Assembly (NCBI RefSeq): GCF_000739085.1
Contig: NZ_CP009110.1
Coordinates: forward strand, 3,658,001 to 3,722,000
Origin: Amycolatopsis methanolica 239
Lineage (GTDB): Bacteria > Actinomycetota > Actinomycetes > Mycobacteriales > Pseudonocardiaceae
Reading direction: 5' to 3'
DNA: 64,000 bases
This document shows positions 1 through 10,413 of the stretch, in pieces. Under the pieces are notes generated by a model, which was given only the letters and a program-made list of their open reading frames with translations, made no database searches and was not told the origin of the DNA. The position numbers and the translations under genes are program-made. Positions within the stretch are counted from its first letter, which is position 1; every line of letters starts with the position of its first letter.

Positions 1-451
1 CCCCCTTGCCGTCCACGTTGTTCTTGTACAGCTGCAACACCGGCTGCCCGGGCACGGTGGCCGCCCGCATCGCGGCCTCCTCCATCACCCGCTCGCCCGC
101 CTTGTCCCAGATGACCCCGTCCCGCGGGTTGGTCACCTCGGGCGCCGAGTACTCCGGGTGCGCGTGGTCGACGTAGAGCCGGGCGCCGTTGGTCAGGATG
201 ACGTTGGCCGCGCCGAGGTCCTCCACGTCCGGGTCGTGCCCCGGCCCGCCGGGCCCTGCCAGGTCGAACCCGCGGGCGTCGCGCAGCGGCGACTCCACCT
301 CGTAGTCCCACCGCGCGCGGCGCGCCCGCGGGATGTCCGCGGCCGCCGCGTAGGCCAGCACGACCTGCGTCGATGTCAGTACCGGGTTGGCCGTCGCGTC
401 GCCCGGCACGGCGATGCCGTACTCGACTTCGGTTCCCATGATCCGCCGCAT
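1..451 (-). CDS. dop: Pup deamidase/depupylase Dop (5' part only)
   Basis: Only the first 150 codons are in the window; the gene runs off the left edge. The start [13 protein letters not shown] and the later segments [19 protein letters not shown], [21 protein letters not shown] and [12 protein letters not shown] are diagnostic of Dop, which deamidates the C-terminal Gln of Pup and removes Pup from substrates. The GTEVEYG stretch holds the Glu residues that bind Mg-ATP in the Dop/PafA glutamine-synthetase-like fold. The ATG at 451 is chosen because MRRI/MQRI is the usual N-terminus. It reads away from the Nudix gene and lies about 3 kb from the proteasomal ATPase ARC, as expected for this locus in Actinobacteria. 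The family is certain; the rest of the protein cannot be checked here. Confidence 0.95.
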   Translation of the reverse strand, partial: MRRIMGTEVEYGIAVPGDATANPVLTSTQVVLAYAAAADIPRARRARWDYEVESPLRDARGFDLAGPGGPGHDPDVEDLGAANVILTNGARLYVDHAHPEYSAPEVTNPRDGVIWDKAGERVMEEAAMRAATVPGQPVLQLYKNNVDGKG

Positions 452-503
452 GTCCCAAGCCTACGGGTCGCGGGCGGCAACGGTGAGTGGGCCACCGGTT
501 GCG

Positions 504-522
504 ACCAGGTAAAGCACCTGGT
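504..522. promoter_or_regulatory. 7-bp inverted repeat between dop and the Nudix gene
   Basis: ACCAGGT - AAAGC - ACCTGGT is a perfect 7-bp dyad with a 5-bp centre. It lies in the only non-coding gap between the divergent dop and Nudix genes, about 20 bp before the Nudix start. It could be an operator or a short 5'-UTR hairpin. Nothing identifies the binding protein. Confidence 0.35.
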
Positions 523-540
523 TCTGCCATGCTGTCGGGG

Positions 541-1053
541 ATGGTGAGCAGTGCTGAGGAAATGGTCGCCCACTACGACGCCGCGGGCGCGGTCGTGGGC
601 CGGGTGCGCCGCGCCGACATTCGCGAACAGGGCCTATGGCACGCCGCGACGCTGGTCCTGGTGCGCTCCGGGGACGGCTCCCGCGTGTACGTGCACCGGC
701 GCTCCCCGGACAAGGACGTCTTCCCCGGGCTGTACGACTGCTGGGCGGGCGGCGTGGTCGCCGCGGGCGAAACCCCCGCCGAGGGCGCGGAACGGGAGCT
801 GGCCGAGGAACTGGGCGTGCGCGGCGTACCCCTGCGACCCCTGTTTACGTTCACGTTCGAGCAGCCGCCACTCCGCTGCCACTACTTCGCCTACCAGGCC
901 CGCTGGGACGGACCGGTCGTGCACCAGCCGGAGGAAATCGTCTCCGGCCGGTGGATGCCCCTGGACGAGCTGCGAACGTGGGCAGACGACCCGGAAAGCC
1001 CTTTCGTGCCCGACGGCAGGCACGCGATCCGCGAGTGGTTCCGCCGCACATAG
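541..1053 (+). CDS. Nudix hydrolase
   Basis: About 170 residues with a canonical Nudix box (G-x5-E-x7-REL-x-EE-L-G-V) starting at GGVVAAGETPAEGAERELAE, so it is a Mg-dependent hydrolase of nucleoside-diphosphate-linked substrates. The upstream motif VYVHRRSPDKDVFPG resembles the IDI-like/YfcD subgroup of Nudix proteins. The substrate cannot be told from sequence. I chose the ATG at 541; an ATG at 529 and a GTG at 487 are in the same frame but have no better ribosome-binding site. Divergent from dop. Confidence 0.85.
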   Translation: MVSSAEEMVAHYDAAGAVVGRVRRADIREQGLWHAATLVLVRSGDGSRVYVHRRSPDKDVFPGLYDCWAGGVVAAGETPAEGAERELAEELGVRGVPLRPLFTFTFEQPPLRCHYFAYQARWDGPVVHQPEEIVSGRWMPLDELRTWADDPESPFVPDGRHAIREWFRRT

Positions 1054-1071
1054 CCCTTTTCCGGCCCGGCG

Positions 1072-1686
1072 TCAGCTCCGCGGCAGCTTCCCGGCGGCCA
1101 CCGACGCCAGGCCCTTCACCGCTTCCGCTGCCCTGTTCTGCGTGCTCGCGGTGACCTGCAGGCCGGACAGCACATGCCCGCCGGCCAGCAGCAACGTGCA
1201 GGTGGTGCCGTCGCACCAGGCGCGCGCGGCCTCCGCGCCGGCCGGGCGGGTGACCGTCAGGGCCGTGCCGTCGCAGTCGACCTGCGCCAGCACCTCGGCC
1301 GCGGTGCGGTCGAGGTAGCCGGTGACCTGCTGCGTCAGCGAGGAACCGCTGTTGTAGAGCCAGGTCGAGCCGCGCGGGTCCCCGGCGGGCACGGCGTCGA
1401 AACAGGATCCGTTGGCAGCGCGGGCCGCCGCCTCCCGCACGCCCTCGCCCGACAGGTCGCTCTTGGTGAGCACCGCCGCCGCCACGTCCTCGGCGATGTG
1501 GTTCACCGGGGTGAGCTCCGCCGCCTGGCCGACCGAGACGCTCGGCGAGGCCGACGGCGTCGTCACCGGCGTCGTCGCGTCCGCCGGCTTGTCGTAGTAG
1601 GTCTCCAGGTCGTTCGGGCGATCCGCGCACCCGGTGAGCCCGGTCAGCACGACCGCGGCCAGGACCACCATCCCTCCATGACGCAC
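1072..1686 (-). CDS. putative secreted lipoprotein
   Basis: 204 residues starting with a short type-II signal peptide, hydrophobic VVLAAVVLTGLTGC, whose LTGC lipobox predicts lipidation and anchoring outside the membrane. A Thr/Pro/Ser linker follows (about residues 35-55), then an Ala-rich globular domain with four Cys that could form two disulfides. I do not recognise the family; it resembles the many small sensor-like actinobacterial lipoproteins. The GTG at 1686 is used; an ATG five codons later (MVVLAAV) is an equally good start. It converges with the Nudix gene. Confidence 0.7.
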   Translation of the reverse strand: MRHGGMVVLAAVVLTGLTGCADRPNDLETYYDKPADATTPVTTPSASPSVSVGQAAELTPVNHIAEDVAAAVLTKSDLSGEGVREAAARAANGSCFDAVPAGDPRGSTWLYNSGSSLTQQVTGYLDRTAAEVLAQVDCDGTALTVTRPAGAEAARAWCDGTTCTLLLAGGHVLSGLQVTASTQNRAAEAVKGLASVAAGKLPRS

Positions 1687-1737
1687 GGTGACGTTCCCTT
1701 CAGTATGCGTTGTGGGCGCTGAGATTAGTCGAAGCCT

Positions 1738-2742
1738 TCACTGCCACTGCAGCGAGGATCGCCGATCCCAGTACCGTTCCGGCGGCTCGGCCAGCGGCCG
1801 CAGCGCCGCGAGTTCGCCCCGTGGCAGGTCGACGCCGTTGGCAGCGAGATTGGCGGCCAGCTGCTGCGGACTGGACGGGCCGATGAGGACCGTGTCCGCC
1901 CACGGCTGGGCCAGCACCGCGGCGATCGCGACGGCGTCCGCGCCGACTCCGTAGCGTCGCGCCAGGCGGGTGATCGCGGGTGGCGGGTTGACCACCAGCC
2001 TGCCGTTGGCAAGGGTTTCCTTGACCAGCACCAGGTTCCCCGCCGCGTGCGCCTCCGCGAGCGCGGGACCCGCCGACGGTTCGAGCAGGTTCCAGGTGGA
2101 CTGCACGGCCGAGAACACCGGCCGCCCGGCCACTTCCAGCTCGAACGCCCGCCGGATCACCTCGGACTGCCGCGGCCCGGAGGTGGAGAACCCGACGCGC
2201 ACGCCGTCGTCGCTGAGCGCCGCCAGCGCCCGCTGCAGCGCCTCGTCGGTGAACAGCGGGCTGTCCACGGTGAGCGAGTGCACCTGGTAGAGGTTGATGG
2301 CGTTGCCGAGCAGCGAGCGGCTTTCGGTCCACTGGCGGGAGAACACGCCCGCCGAGTGCTCCTTCACCTCGTGCATCGTGGCGTCCATGCGCCAGCCGCC
2401 GACGTAGGTGTAGCCCCACTTGCTGGAGACGGTGAGGTCCGCGTGGCCGCGTTCGGCGAGCCATCCAGCGAGGAACTCCTCGGCCCGGCCGTAGGAGCGG
2501 GCGACGTCGATCCACCGCACACCGGCCGCGTACGCCGCGTCGAGCACCGCAAACGTCGCCTCCCGCATCGTCCGCACGTCCCGCCGGACCGGGAGCTCGC
2601 TGCTCCGGCCGAGGTTGATGTAGGCGGGCCGCCCGAGGGCCGCCAGGCCGAGTCCGATTCGCAGGGGAGTGTCCTTTCCGTGCGGGTTTTGTGGGGTGCC
2701 CGGGGAGCGGGCCAGCGGTGGTTTTTGGCCAAAAGCCGCCAC
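1738..2742 (-). CDS. aldo/keto reductase
   Basis: TIM-barrel NAD(P)H oxidoreductase. RIGLGLAALGRP opens the barrel, VRWIDVARSYGRAE carries the catalytic Asp and Tyr, VSSKWGY the Lys, and YQVHS the His of the AKR tetrad. Later VKETLANGR and IGPSSPQQLAANL match the cofactor-binding end. The coordinates give the longest frame (GTG at 2742), but the first 26 residues are unlike the family. Translation more plausibly starts at a CTG at 2664, which has a GGAAAGGA ribosome-binding site seven bases upstream. No substrate can be assigned. The GTG at 2742 directly abuts the 16-bp dyad. Confidence 0.85.
   Translation of the reverse strand: MAAFGQKPPLARSPGTPQNPHGKDTPLRIGLGLAALGRPAYINLGRSSELPVRRDVRTMREATFAVLDAAYAAGVRWIDVARSYGRAEEFLAGWLAERGHADLTVSSKWGYTYVGGWRMDATMHEVKEHSAGVFSRQWTESRSLLGNAINLYQVHSLTVDSPLFTDEALQRALAALSDDGVRVGFSTSGPRQSEVIRRAFELEVAGRPVFSAVQSTWNLLEPSAGPALAEAHAAGNLVLVKETLANGRLVVNPPPAITRLARRYGVGADAVAIAAVLAQPWADTVLIGPSSPQQLAANLAANGVDLPRGELAALRPLAEPPERYWDRRSSLQWQ
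2723..2734. promoter_or_regulatory. perfect 12-bp palindrome upstream of the aldo/keto reductase
   Basis: TTTTGGCCAAAA is a perfect palindrome and markedly AT-rich for this genome. If the reductase starts at 2664 this lies in its upstream region and could be an operator; if it starts at 2742 it would lie inside the coding region. Confidence 0.35.
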
Positions 2743-2758
2743 GTATAGGTCGTTATAC
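2743..2758. repeat. 16-bp dyad GTATAGGTCGTTATAC, copy 1
   Basis: Exact copy of a 16-mer found four times in this window, always in the same orientation. Its arms GTATA/TATAC form a near-palindrome. On the minus strand this copy supplies the TAA stop of the small HTH gene and sits immediately upstream of the aldo/keto reductase frame. It is identical over 20 bp (with flanking C and GCC) to the copy at 28016. Confidence 0.9.
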
Positions 2759-3094
2759 GCCTGATGCTCGCTGCCGGAGGATCTCCAGCCACTGCTCGGA
2801 GTTCAGCGCCTGCCGGTGCAGCTTCTCCAGCCGCGCCGCAGGCGCCCGCACATAGCCCTTGCCGAAGACCGGCGCGATCTGGCGCAGGCTGGCCCCCTCC
2901 TCCCGCGCGGCCAGCAGCACCCAGTCCGAGGCGTCGGCGCAGGCCGCCGACGCGCGCCGCAACTCCCCCAGCAACCGGATCAGCTCCTCCGGCGGGACGG
3001 CGTGCGCGCGGACCGCCTGGGCGGTCTCCTCGAGCCAGGCCAGGACGTCGGCCTCGGTGATCGGGGCGCGGATTTCGGCCGCAGGCTCGGTCAT
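2753..3094 (-). CDS. small HTH-type putative DNA-binding protein
   Basis: 113 residues, soluble, mostly helical. The segment LLAAREEGASLRQIAPVFG looks like a helix-turn-helix of the sigma-region-4 or antitoxin type, followed by a basic helix (VRAPAARLEKLHR). I do not recognise a named family. Its ATG is eight bases from a perfect 16-bp dyad (3103-3118) whose end provides a -10-like TATACT, seven bases before the ATG, so the message may be leaderless. Its stop codon lies inside a second copy of the same dyad (2743-2758). That arrangement suggests it binds the dyad and controls itself, which is inference. Confidence 0.6.
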   Translation of the reverse strand: MTEPAAEIRAPITEADVLAWLEETAQAVRAHAVPPEELIRLLGELRRASAACADASDWVLLAAREEGASLRQIAPVFGKGYVRAPAARLEKLHRQALNSEQWLEILRQRASGV

Positions 3095-3102
3095 GGCGCG
3101 CA

Positions 3103-3118
3103 GTATAGGTCGTTATAC
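3103..3118. promoter_or_regulatory. 16-bp dyad GTATAGGTCGTTATAC, copy 2 (likely promoter/operator of the HTH gene)
   Basis: On the minus strand the dyad ends in TATACT, an extended -10-like hexamer seven bases before the HTH gene's ATG. The dyad therefore overlaps the probable core promoter and any protein bound there would repress. No clear -35 is visible. The distance to copy 1 is exactly 360 bp. Confidence 0.6.
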
Positions 3119-3175
3119 GGCCGTCGGGGTACGACACGCCGGGCAACCGGAGCCGTCGCGAAGCGTCTTGACCAC

Positions 3176-3451
3176 GTGCCCGACAAGATCATCCGGCGGC
3201 TCCGCGGCGGCGCGGCCGCGGTCGCCGTGACGGTCCTCCTCTCCCCCGTGCACGGCATCGCGGTGTTGGTGTTCCTGCTCTCCGCGCAGCGGTACGACTC
3301 CAGCGGACAGGGCGGGCCGTTCCGCAGCTGCGCACCGGACTCGGTGTCCTGCGCCGGGCCGAACGTGCCCCTGATGATCGGGTCCGCGCTGGTCGTGGCC
3401 GGCGGCCTGCTGCTCGCCTGCTGGGCGGGGCGGCGCGCGGCGCGCCCCTGA
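3176..3451 (+). CDS. small two-helix membrane protein
   Basis: 91 residues starting at GTG (VPDKIIRRL). The protein has a basic N-terminus, one hydrophobic helix around residues 12-34 (AVAVTVLLSPVHGIAVLVFLL), a short loop with two Cys, a second helix around 60-82 (LMIGSALVVAGGLLLACWAG) and a basic end. The two loop Cys may pair outside the membrane. Function unknown. The start is uncertain because no convincing ribosome-binding site precedes it; GC-rich codon bias and the downstream terminator support a real gene. Confidence 0.5.
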   Translation: MPDKIIRRLRGGAAAVAVTVLLSPVHGIAVLVFLLSAQRYDSSGQGGPFRSCAPDSVSCAGPNVPLMIGSALVVAGGLLLACWAGRRAARP

Positions 3452-3457
3452 CACGGC

Positions 3458-3491
3458 GGAGGCCGCCGACCCGGACGGATCGGCGGCCTCC
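3458..3491. terminator. bidirectional hairpin terminator
   Basis: A perfect 12-bp stem, GGAGGCCGCCGA with TCGGCGGCCTCC, and a 10-base loop lie between the convergent membrane-protein gene and arc. There is no U-tract, as is common in actinobacteria. Confidence 0.75.
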
Positions 3492-3507
3492 CCTGGCTCC
3501 CCTGCGG

Positions 3508-5316
3508 TTACAGGTACTGGCCGGTGTTCGTGGCCGTGTCGATGACGCGGCCGGACTCCTGGTTCTTCCCGGTGACCAGGGTGCGGATGTAGACGATCCG
3601 CTCGCCCTTCTTGCCCGAGATCCGGGCCCAGTCGTCCGGGTTGGTGGTGTTGGGCAGGTCCTCGTTCTCCGCGAACTCGTCGACGATCGCGTCGAGCAGG
3701 TGCTGCACCCGCAGACCGGGCTGCTTGGTCTCCAGCACCGACTTGATCGCCGCCTTCTTCGCCCGGTCCACGATGTTCTGGATCATCGCGCCCGAGTTGA
3801 AGTCGCGGAAGTACAGGACCTCCTTGTCACCGTTGGCGTAGGTGACCTCGAGGAACCGGTTCTCGTCCGTCTCCTCGTACATCCGCTCGACGGTGTTCTG
3901 GATCATCGCGTCGATCGTGGCCTGCGCGTCCCCGCCGAACTCGGCGAGGTCGTCGGCGTGGATCGGCAGCCCCGGCGTCAGGTACTTGGAGAAGATGTCC
4001 TTCGCGCCCTCGGCGTCCGGCCGCTCGATCTTGATCTTCACGTCCAGCCGGCCCGGCCGCAGGATCGCCGGGTCGATCATGTCCTCGCGGTTGGAGGCGC
4101 CGATGACGATGACGTTCTCCAGACCCTCGACACCGTCGATCTCGGCCAGCAGCTGCGGCACGATCGTGGTCTCCACGTCCGACGAGACACCGCTGCCGCG
4201 GGTGCGGAAGATCGACTCCATCTCGTCGAAGAACACGATCACGGGCGTGCCGTCGGAGGCCTTCTCCCGAGCCCGCTGGAAGATCAGGCGGATGCTCCGC
4301 TCGGTCTCGCCGACGAACTTGTTGAGCAGCTCCGGGCCCTTGATGTTGAGGAAGTAGGACTTGGCGTCCTTCGAATCGCCGTCCCCGCGCGCCTCGGCCA
4401 CCTTCTTGGCCAGCGAGTTGGCGACCGCCTTCGCGATCAGCGTCTTACCGCAACCGGGCGGGCCGTAGAGCAGGACGCCCTTGGGCGGCCGCAGCTCGTA
4501 CTCCCGGTAGAGGTCGGCGTGCAGGAACGGGAGTTCCACCGCGTCGCGGATCTGCTCGATCTGCCGCCCGAGACCACCGATGTCCTCGTATCGGACGTCC
4601 GGGACCTCCTCCAGCACGAGGTCCTCGACCTCGGCCTTCGGCACCCGCTCGTAGGCGTAGCCCGCCTTCGAGTCCACCAGCAGCGAGTCGCCCGGCTTGA
4701 GCGTCTGCGCGGCCAGCGGGTCGGAGAGCCAGACCACCCGCTCCTCGTCGGCGTGACCGACGACGAGAGCGCGGGCGCTGCCGCCCTCCGTGGCCGGCGT
4801 CAGGACCTCGCGCAGCGAGCAGACCTCGCCGGTGAGCTCGAAGTCGCCTGCCTCGACGACGGTCAGGGCCTCGTTCAGCCGGAGCGCCTGACCGCGCTGG
4901 AGGGAGTCCACCTCCACCGCGGGCGAGACGGACACCCGCATCTTGCGGCCCGCCGTGAACACGTCCACGGTGTTGTCCTCGTACGCCGCGACGAACACGC
5001 CGTACCCGCTGGGGGGCTGGGCGAGCCGGTCGACCTCTTCCCGCAGCGCGAGGAGCTGCCCCCGCGCCTCGCGGAGGGTCTCCACGAGCTTGTTGTTCCG
5101 CTCCGTGAGCTGGGCGACTCGTTCCGACGCCTCGGCGAGGCGCTGTTCCAGCACACGGTTCTGACGGGGTGATTCGGTTAGTTTCCGCCGCAGCAGAGCC
5201 ACTTCCTCTTCCAGGAAGCGGACCTGCCGCGCCTGCTCGTCCGGCGTCGTTCCAGCTCCACTGATCTCTGAAGGGTCGGCGTCCTCGTGCCGACCTCCGG
5301 GAAGGTCGTGTTGCAT
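3508..5316 (-). CDS. arc: proteasome-associated AAA+ ATPase ARC/Mpa
   Basis: 602 residues, full length for the Mpa/ARC family. An N-terminal coiled coil (about 30-97, [13 protein letters not shown] onward) recognises Pup. Two OB-like domains follow (about 98-240). The AAA domain has Walker A GPPGCGKT, Walker [11 protein letters not shown], a sensor region IGASNRED and arginine finger RPGRLD. The C-terminus ends GQYL, the penultimate-Tyr motif that docks into the 20S proteasome and opens its gate. The ring unfolds pupylated proteins for degradation; Dop at the left edge is its partner. GAGGAGG eight bases before the ATG confirms the start. The intergenic region upstream is long (477 bp). Confidence 0.97.
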   Translation of the reverse strand: MQHDLPGGRHEDADPSEISGAGTTPDEQARQVRFLEEEVALLRRKLTESPRQNRVLEQRLAEASERVAQLTERNNKLVETLREARGQLLALREEVDRLAQPPSGYGVFVAAYEDNTVDVFTAGRKMRVSVSPAVEVDSLQRGQALRLNEALTVVEAGDFELTGEVCSLREVLTPATEGGSARALVVGHADEERVVWLSDPLAAQTLKPGDSLLVDSKAGYAYERVPKAEVEDLVLEEVPDVRYEDIGGLGRQIEQIRDAVELPFLHADLYREYELRPPKGVLLYGPPGCGKTLIAKAVANSLAKKVAEARGDGDSKDAKSYFLNIKGPELLNKFVGETERSIRLIFQRAREKASDGTPVIVFFDEMESIFRTRGSGVSSDVETTIVPQLLAEIDGVEGLENVIVIGASNREDMIDPAILRPGRLDVKIKIERPDAEGAKDIFSKYLTPGLPIHADDLAEFGGDAQATIDAMIQNTVERMYEETDENRFLEVTYANGDKEVLYFRDFNSGAMIQNIVDRAKKAAIKSVLETKQPGLRVQHLLDAIVDEFAENEDLPNTTNPDDWARISGKKGERIVYIRTLVTGKNQESGRVIDTATNTGQYL

Positions 5317-5793
5317 GTCGGCACCTCCTCGGAGTGCTTTTAACCCACGGTACCGGCGATCACCGACATGAAAAGCCCTATCCGCATTACAGGATCGGCG
5401 CGTCGCATCACGAACCCGGACGGAACCGTTTCACAGGCGTCCCGGCGGGCGGTCGGCGAACCGCTCGAAACACTACGGACAGTAGCCACCCGGCCACCAA
5501 TAGCGGCCATCCGGGCGGTGAGCGATTCACTCATGTCACGACCACCCAACCAAGGCTTTACAGGACGTTCACAGGGCGTCTTCCCCTTCTCCTCCTTCTT
5601 CAAACCGGGCGGTTTTCACGTCGCCGCACCGGATCGCGGGCCGCCACGCCCGGTGTCCAAGATCGAGTTGTCCGGTATCGGCGCTACGATCGCTCGCGTT
5701 ACAGCCCCGGTTCGCGTCCGGGGAGAAACCGGATGCCGCTTCGGCGCGTCGAAGGCAGGCAGACACCCGACGTGAACGAGGAGACGGCCGTCC
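5317..5793. other. long intergenic region upstream of arc and of the membrane-protein pair
   Basis: 477 bp between the divergent arc and the gene at 5794. It is less GC-rich than its surroundings and contains a pyrimidine-rich stretch near 5580 (TCTTCCCCTTCTCCTCCTTC). Short frames exist on both strands but have no ribosome-binding site or recognisable product. It presumably holds the promoters of both genes; no conserved RNA fold is evident. Confidence 0.5.
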
Positions 5794-6585
5794 ATGACCT
5801 ACCCGCCGCACAGCCCGGGCCAGCCCGGCCCCCACGGGGCGCAGGGCCCGCGAGGCCCCTACGGACAGCCGGGCCCGTACGGGCAGCAGCCCGGGCACCC
5901 GCAGGGCGGACCGCGGCAGCCCTACCCGCCGCAGGGCGCTCCCCAGCAGCCGCAACAGCCGCCGCACCCGCAGACCCCGGCGCCCGGGTTCCCCGGCGCG
6001 ACGCAGCAGTTCGGAGCTCCGGGTTTCGGTGCCGGGGGCGGCCAGGGCAGTGAGCCGCCGAAGAAGAAGACCGGGCTGATCGCCGGCATCGCGGCGGCCG
6101 TGGTCGTGGTCGCCGGGGTGGCCGTCACGCTGGTGCTCACCCTCGGCGGCGACGACGAGAACAGCGGCACCACCACGGCCGCCGCGGGCTCCTCGTCCGC
6201 CGCGAGCCCCACGGCGCGCGCGAACTCCTCGACCGCCACCGCGCCGTCGTCCCGGTCGTCCCGCTCGTCCGCGTCCACCGCCGCCGGCGGTGGCGCCACG
6301 GGCGGCGCGGACAGCGTCGCCCAGCAGGTCGTGGACGCCATGAACGCCCGCAGCGCCAGCCGGTACGCCGCGCTGACCTGCGGCGGCGCCACCGACAGCA
6401 AGGTGTCCGCGCTGCAGTCCCAGTGGGACGCGGCCACCGAGCTGCACGCCACCATCTCCGGCCCGGCCGAGATCACCGGCGACACCGCCAAGGTGCCGGT
6501 CGCGCTGCGTTACAACGGCGACCAGCAGAATGCGAAGATGCCGCTGAAACGACAGGGGTCGAACTGGTGCGTCGACGAGTCCTGA
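5794..6585 (+). CDS. membrane-anchored protein with Pro/Gly/Gln-rich cytoplasmic tail (paralogue 1)
   Basis: 263 residues. Residues 1-88 are disordered and built from PGQPGPYGQQ-like repeats; EPPKKKTGLIAG leads into one transmembrane helix (about 91-113). A Ser/Thr/Ala linker follows, then a 100-residue extracytoplasmic domain with two Cys resembling the DUF4878/NTF2-like domains of actinobacterial lipoproteins (QQVVDAMNARSASRYAAL). GAGGAG 14 bases before the ATG may act as the ribosome-binding site. The next gene has the same architecture, so the pair arose by duplication. Function unknown; N-terminal tails of this kind are often Ser/Thr-kinase substrates or scaffolds. Confidence 0.8.
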   Translation: MTYPPHSPGQPGPHGAQGPRGPYGQPGPYGQQPGHPQGGPRQPYPPQGAPQQPQQPPHPQTPAPGFPGATQQFGAPGFGAGGGQGSEPPKKKTGLIAGIAAAVVVVAGVAVTLVLTLGGDDENSGTTTAAAGSSSAASPTARANSSTATAPSSRSSRSSASTAAGGGATGGADSVAQQVVDAMNARSASRYAALTCGGATDSKVSALQSQWDAATELHATISGPAEITGDTAKVPVALRYNGDQQNAKMPLKRQGSNWCVDES

Positions 6586-6616
6586 GCCCACCCATCCGAG
6601 AAGGGGTAACCCGATC

Positions 6617-7399
6617 ATGACCTACCCGCCGCAACAGCCTGGGCCCTACGGGCAGCAAGACCCCTACGGGCAGCAGGGCCAGCCGCGCCCCTACGGGCAG
6701 CAGCCTGGCGGCGGCTACCCCCAGCAGCCCGGGCATCCCCAGGGCGGGCCCCAGCAGCCCGGGTACCCGCAGGGCGGGCAGCCCGGCTACCCGCGGACGC
6801 CGCCGCCCGGGTTCCCCGGCGGCACGCAGCAGTCCGGCCAGAACCCCTACGCCGACTCCCACGCGACGCAGCAGTTCCCGGGCGGGCCGGGCGGTGAGCC
6901 GCCAAAGAAGAAGACCGGCCTGATCGTCGGCATCGCGATCGCCGCGGTGGTCGTCATCGGCGGCGCGGTCGCCGCGATCCTGCTGCTGAACGGTGGCGAC
7001 GACAACAACTCCGCCGCCCCCAGCACGAGCGCCGCCCCGCCGGCGAGCTCCAGCGAGAAGGCGCCCAGCAGCTCGCGCACGCCGCCGCCGACCTCAGCGC
7101 CGAAGGGCACCGCCGCGCCGGGCGGGAAGTCCACGCCGGAGGAGACCGCGCAGGCGATCGCCACCGCGTACAGCACCGGGGACAAGGCGACCATCCAGTC
7201 GATGGTGTGCGCGAGCCGCCCGCAGTCGGTGCCGGACATCCCGTCCGGCATCACCGTCACCGTGACCGGCAGCCCGGACGTCTCCGGCGACACCGCCTAC
7301 GTCCCGGTGCACGCGGTCGGCCCCGGCGGCACCAACGACTTCGAGCTCGGCCTCGCCAACGAGGGCGGCGTGTGGTGCTACCTGGGCGACCGGACCTGA
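6617..7399 (+). CDS. membrane-anchored protein with Pro/Gly/Gln-rich cytoplasmic tail (paralogue 2)
   Basis: 260 residues with the same plan as its upstream neighbour: start MTYPPQQPGPYGQQ, a tail of about 95 residues with six or so YGQQ/PGYPQGG units, junction EPPKKKTGLIVG, one transmembrane helix (about 101-122), a Ser/Ala/Pro linker and a C-terminal domain with one Cys pair (VCAS, VWCYLG). It starts 31 bases after the first gene with AAGGGG as ribosome-binding site, so the two are probably co-transcribed. It converges on trmI with a nine-base gap. Confidence 0.8.
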   Translation: MTYPPQQPGPYGQQDPYGQQGQPRPYGQQPGGGYPQQPGHPQGGPQQPGYPQGGQPGYPRTPPPGFPGGTQQSGQNPYADSHATQQFPGGPGGEPPKKKTGLIVGIAIAAVVVIGGAVAAILLLNGGDDNNSAAPSTSAAPPASSSEKAPSSSRTPPPTSAPKGTAAPGGKSTPEETAQAIATAYSTGDKATIQSMVCASRPQSVPDIPSGITVTVTGSPDVSGDTAYVPVHAVGPGGTNDFELGLANEGGVWCYLGDRT

Positions 7400-7408
7400 C
7401 GGAGGACC

Positions 7409-9449
<2,041 letters not shown>

Positions 9450-9545
9450 GCCGGACAGGGTAGAGCGTGCGGTGTCAGACGGCCGTGACCCGCCGTGGCG
9501 CGCGGCGTCGCGATCTTGTCGGACCCCTCGTTTAGGGTGCGGGGT

Positions 9546-10412
9546 ATGGCTCAGACGGCGACCACGGATCCCCAGCTCGGCGTGCGCCGCCCCGCGCTGT
9601 CCCCCTCGCGGGCCAGCGACTTCAAACAGTGCCCGCTGCTCTACCGCTTCCGGGCGGTCGACCGGCTGCCGGAGGTGCCGACGAAGGCGCAGCTGCGCGG
9701 CACGCTCGTGCACTCGGTTTTGGAGCGGCTGTTCGCGCTGCCGAAGACCGACCGCGAACCGGATCGCGCCCGCGAGCTGCTCGCGCCCACCTGGAGCGAA
9801 CTGTCGGCCGACAACCCGGAGTGGGCCGAGTTGTTCGACGGCGAGGACGTGCAGGGCTGGCTGGAGTCGGCGACCAAGCTGCTGGACAGCTACTTCCAGC
9901 TGGAGGACCCGCGCCGGTTCGACCCGGAGGCGTGCGAGCTGCACGTGGAGCTGGAGCTGGAGTCCGGTGTCCGGCTGCGCGGGTACGTCGACCGGCTGGA
10001 CGTCGCGCCCACCGGCGAGATCCGCGTGGTGGACTACAAGACCGGCGCCGCGCCCCGCGAGATCGGCGAGGCCAAGGCGATGTTCCAGATGAAGTTTTAC
10101 GCCGTGGTGCTGTGGCGGCTGCGTGGCGTGGTGCCGCGCCAGCTGAAGCTCATGTACCTCACCGACGGCCAGTCGCTCGCCTACGCCCCGGACGAGGCCG
10201 AGCTGCGCCGGTTCGAGCGCACGCTGGAGGCGATCTGGCAGGCGATCCTCAAAGCGGGCAAGACCGGCGACTTCCGGCCGAGCCCCAGCCGGCTCTGCGA
10301 CTGGTGCGCGCACCAGTCGCTGTGCCCGTCGTTCGGCGGCACGCCGCCGGAGTACCCGGGCTGGCCGGAGCCGGACCCGGGTGTGGAAACAGCATTGGAT
10401 CGAGCGGACTGA
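9546..10412 (+). CDS. RecB-family (Cas4-like) nuclease with predicted Fe-S cluster
   Basis: 288 residues forming a PD-(D/E)XK nuclease. LRGTLVHSVLERL has the conserved His, GYVDRLDV the Asp, and VVDYKTG the Lys. One Cys near the N-terminus (DFKQCPLLYRF) and three at the C-terminus (LCDWCAHQSLCPSF) are spaced as in AddB/Cas4 4Fe-4S nucleases. It is the counterpart of Rv2119. Its stop is one base before the next gene's ATG, so the two are co-translated. Role in DNA repair is inferred from the family. Confidence 0.92.
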   Translation: MAQTATTDPQLGVRRPALSPSRASDFKQCPLLYRFRAVDRLPEVPTKAQLRGTLVHSVLERLFALPKTDREPDRARELLAPTWSELSADNPEWAELFDGEDVQGWLESATKLLDSYFQLEDPRRFDPEACELHVELELESGVRLRGYVDRLDVAPTGEIRVVDYKTGAAPREIGEAKAMFQMKFYAVVLWRLRGVVPRQLKLMYLTDGQSLAYAPDEAELRRFERTLEAIWQAILKAGKTGDFRPSPSRLCDWCAHQSLCPSFGGTPPEYPGWPEPDPGVETALDRAD

Positions 10413-10413
10413 G

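Noticed and set aside
3700..5172. Plus-strand 490-codon frame
   Set aside because: Antisense to arc; low-complexity Leu/Val/Arg/Asp composition and no family resemblance.
5340..5603. Minus-strand 87-codon frame upstream of arc
   Set aside because: No ribosome-binding site, no homology recognised, and it lies in the promoter region of arc.
9450..10313. 5' extension of the M50 protease frame on the minus strand
   Set aside because: Antisense to the RecB-like nuclease; protease homology begins at the ATG at 9449.
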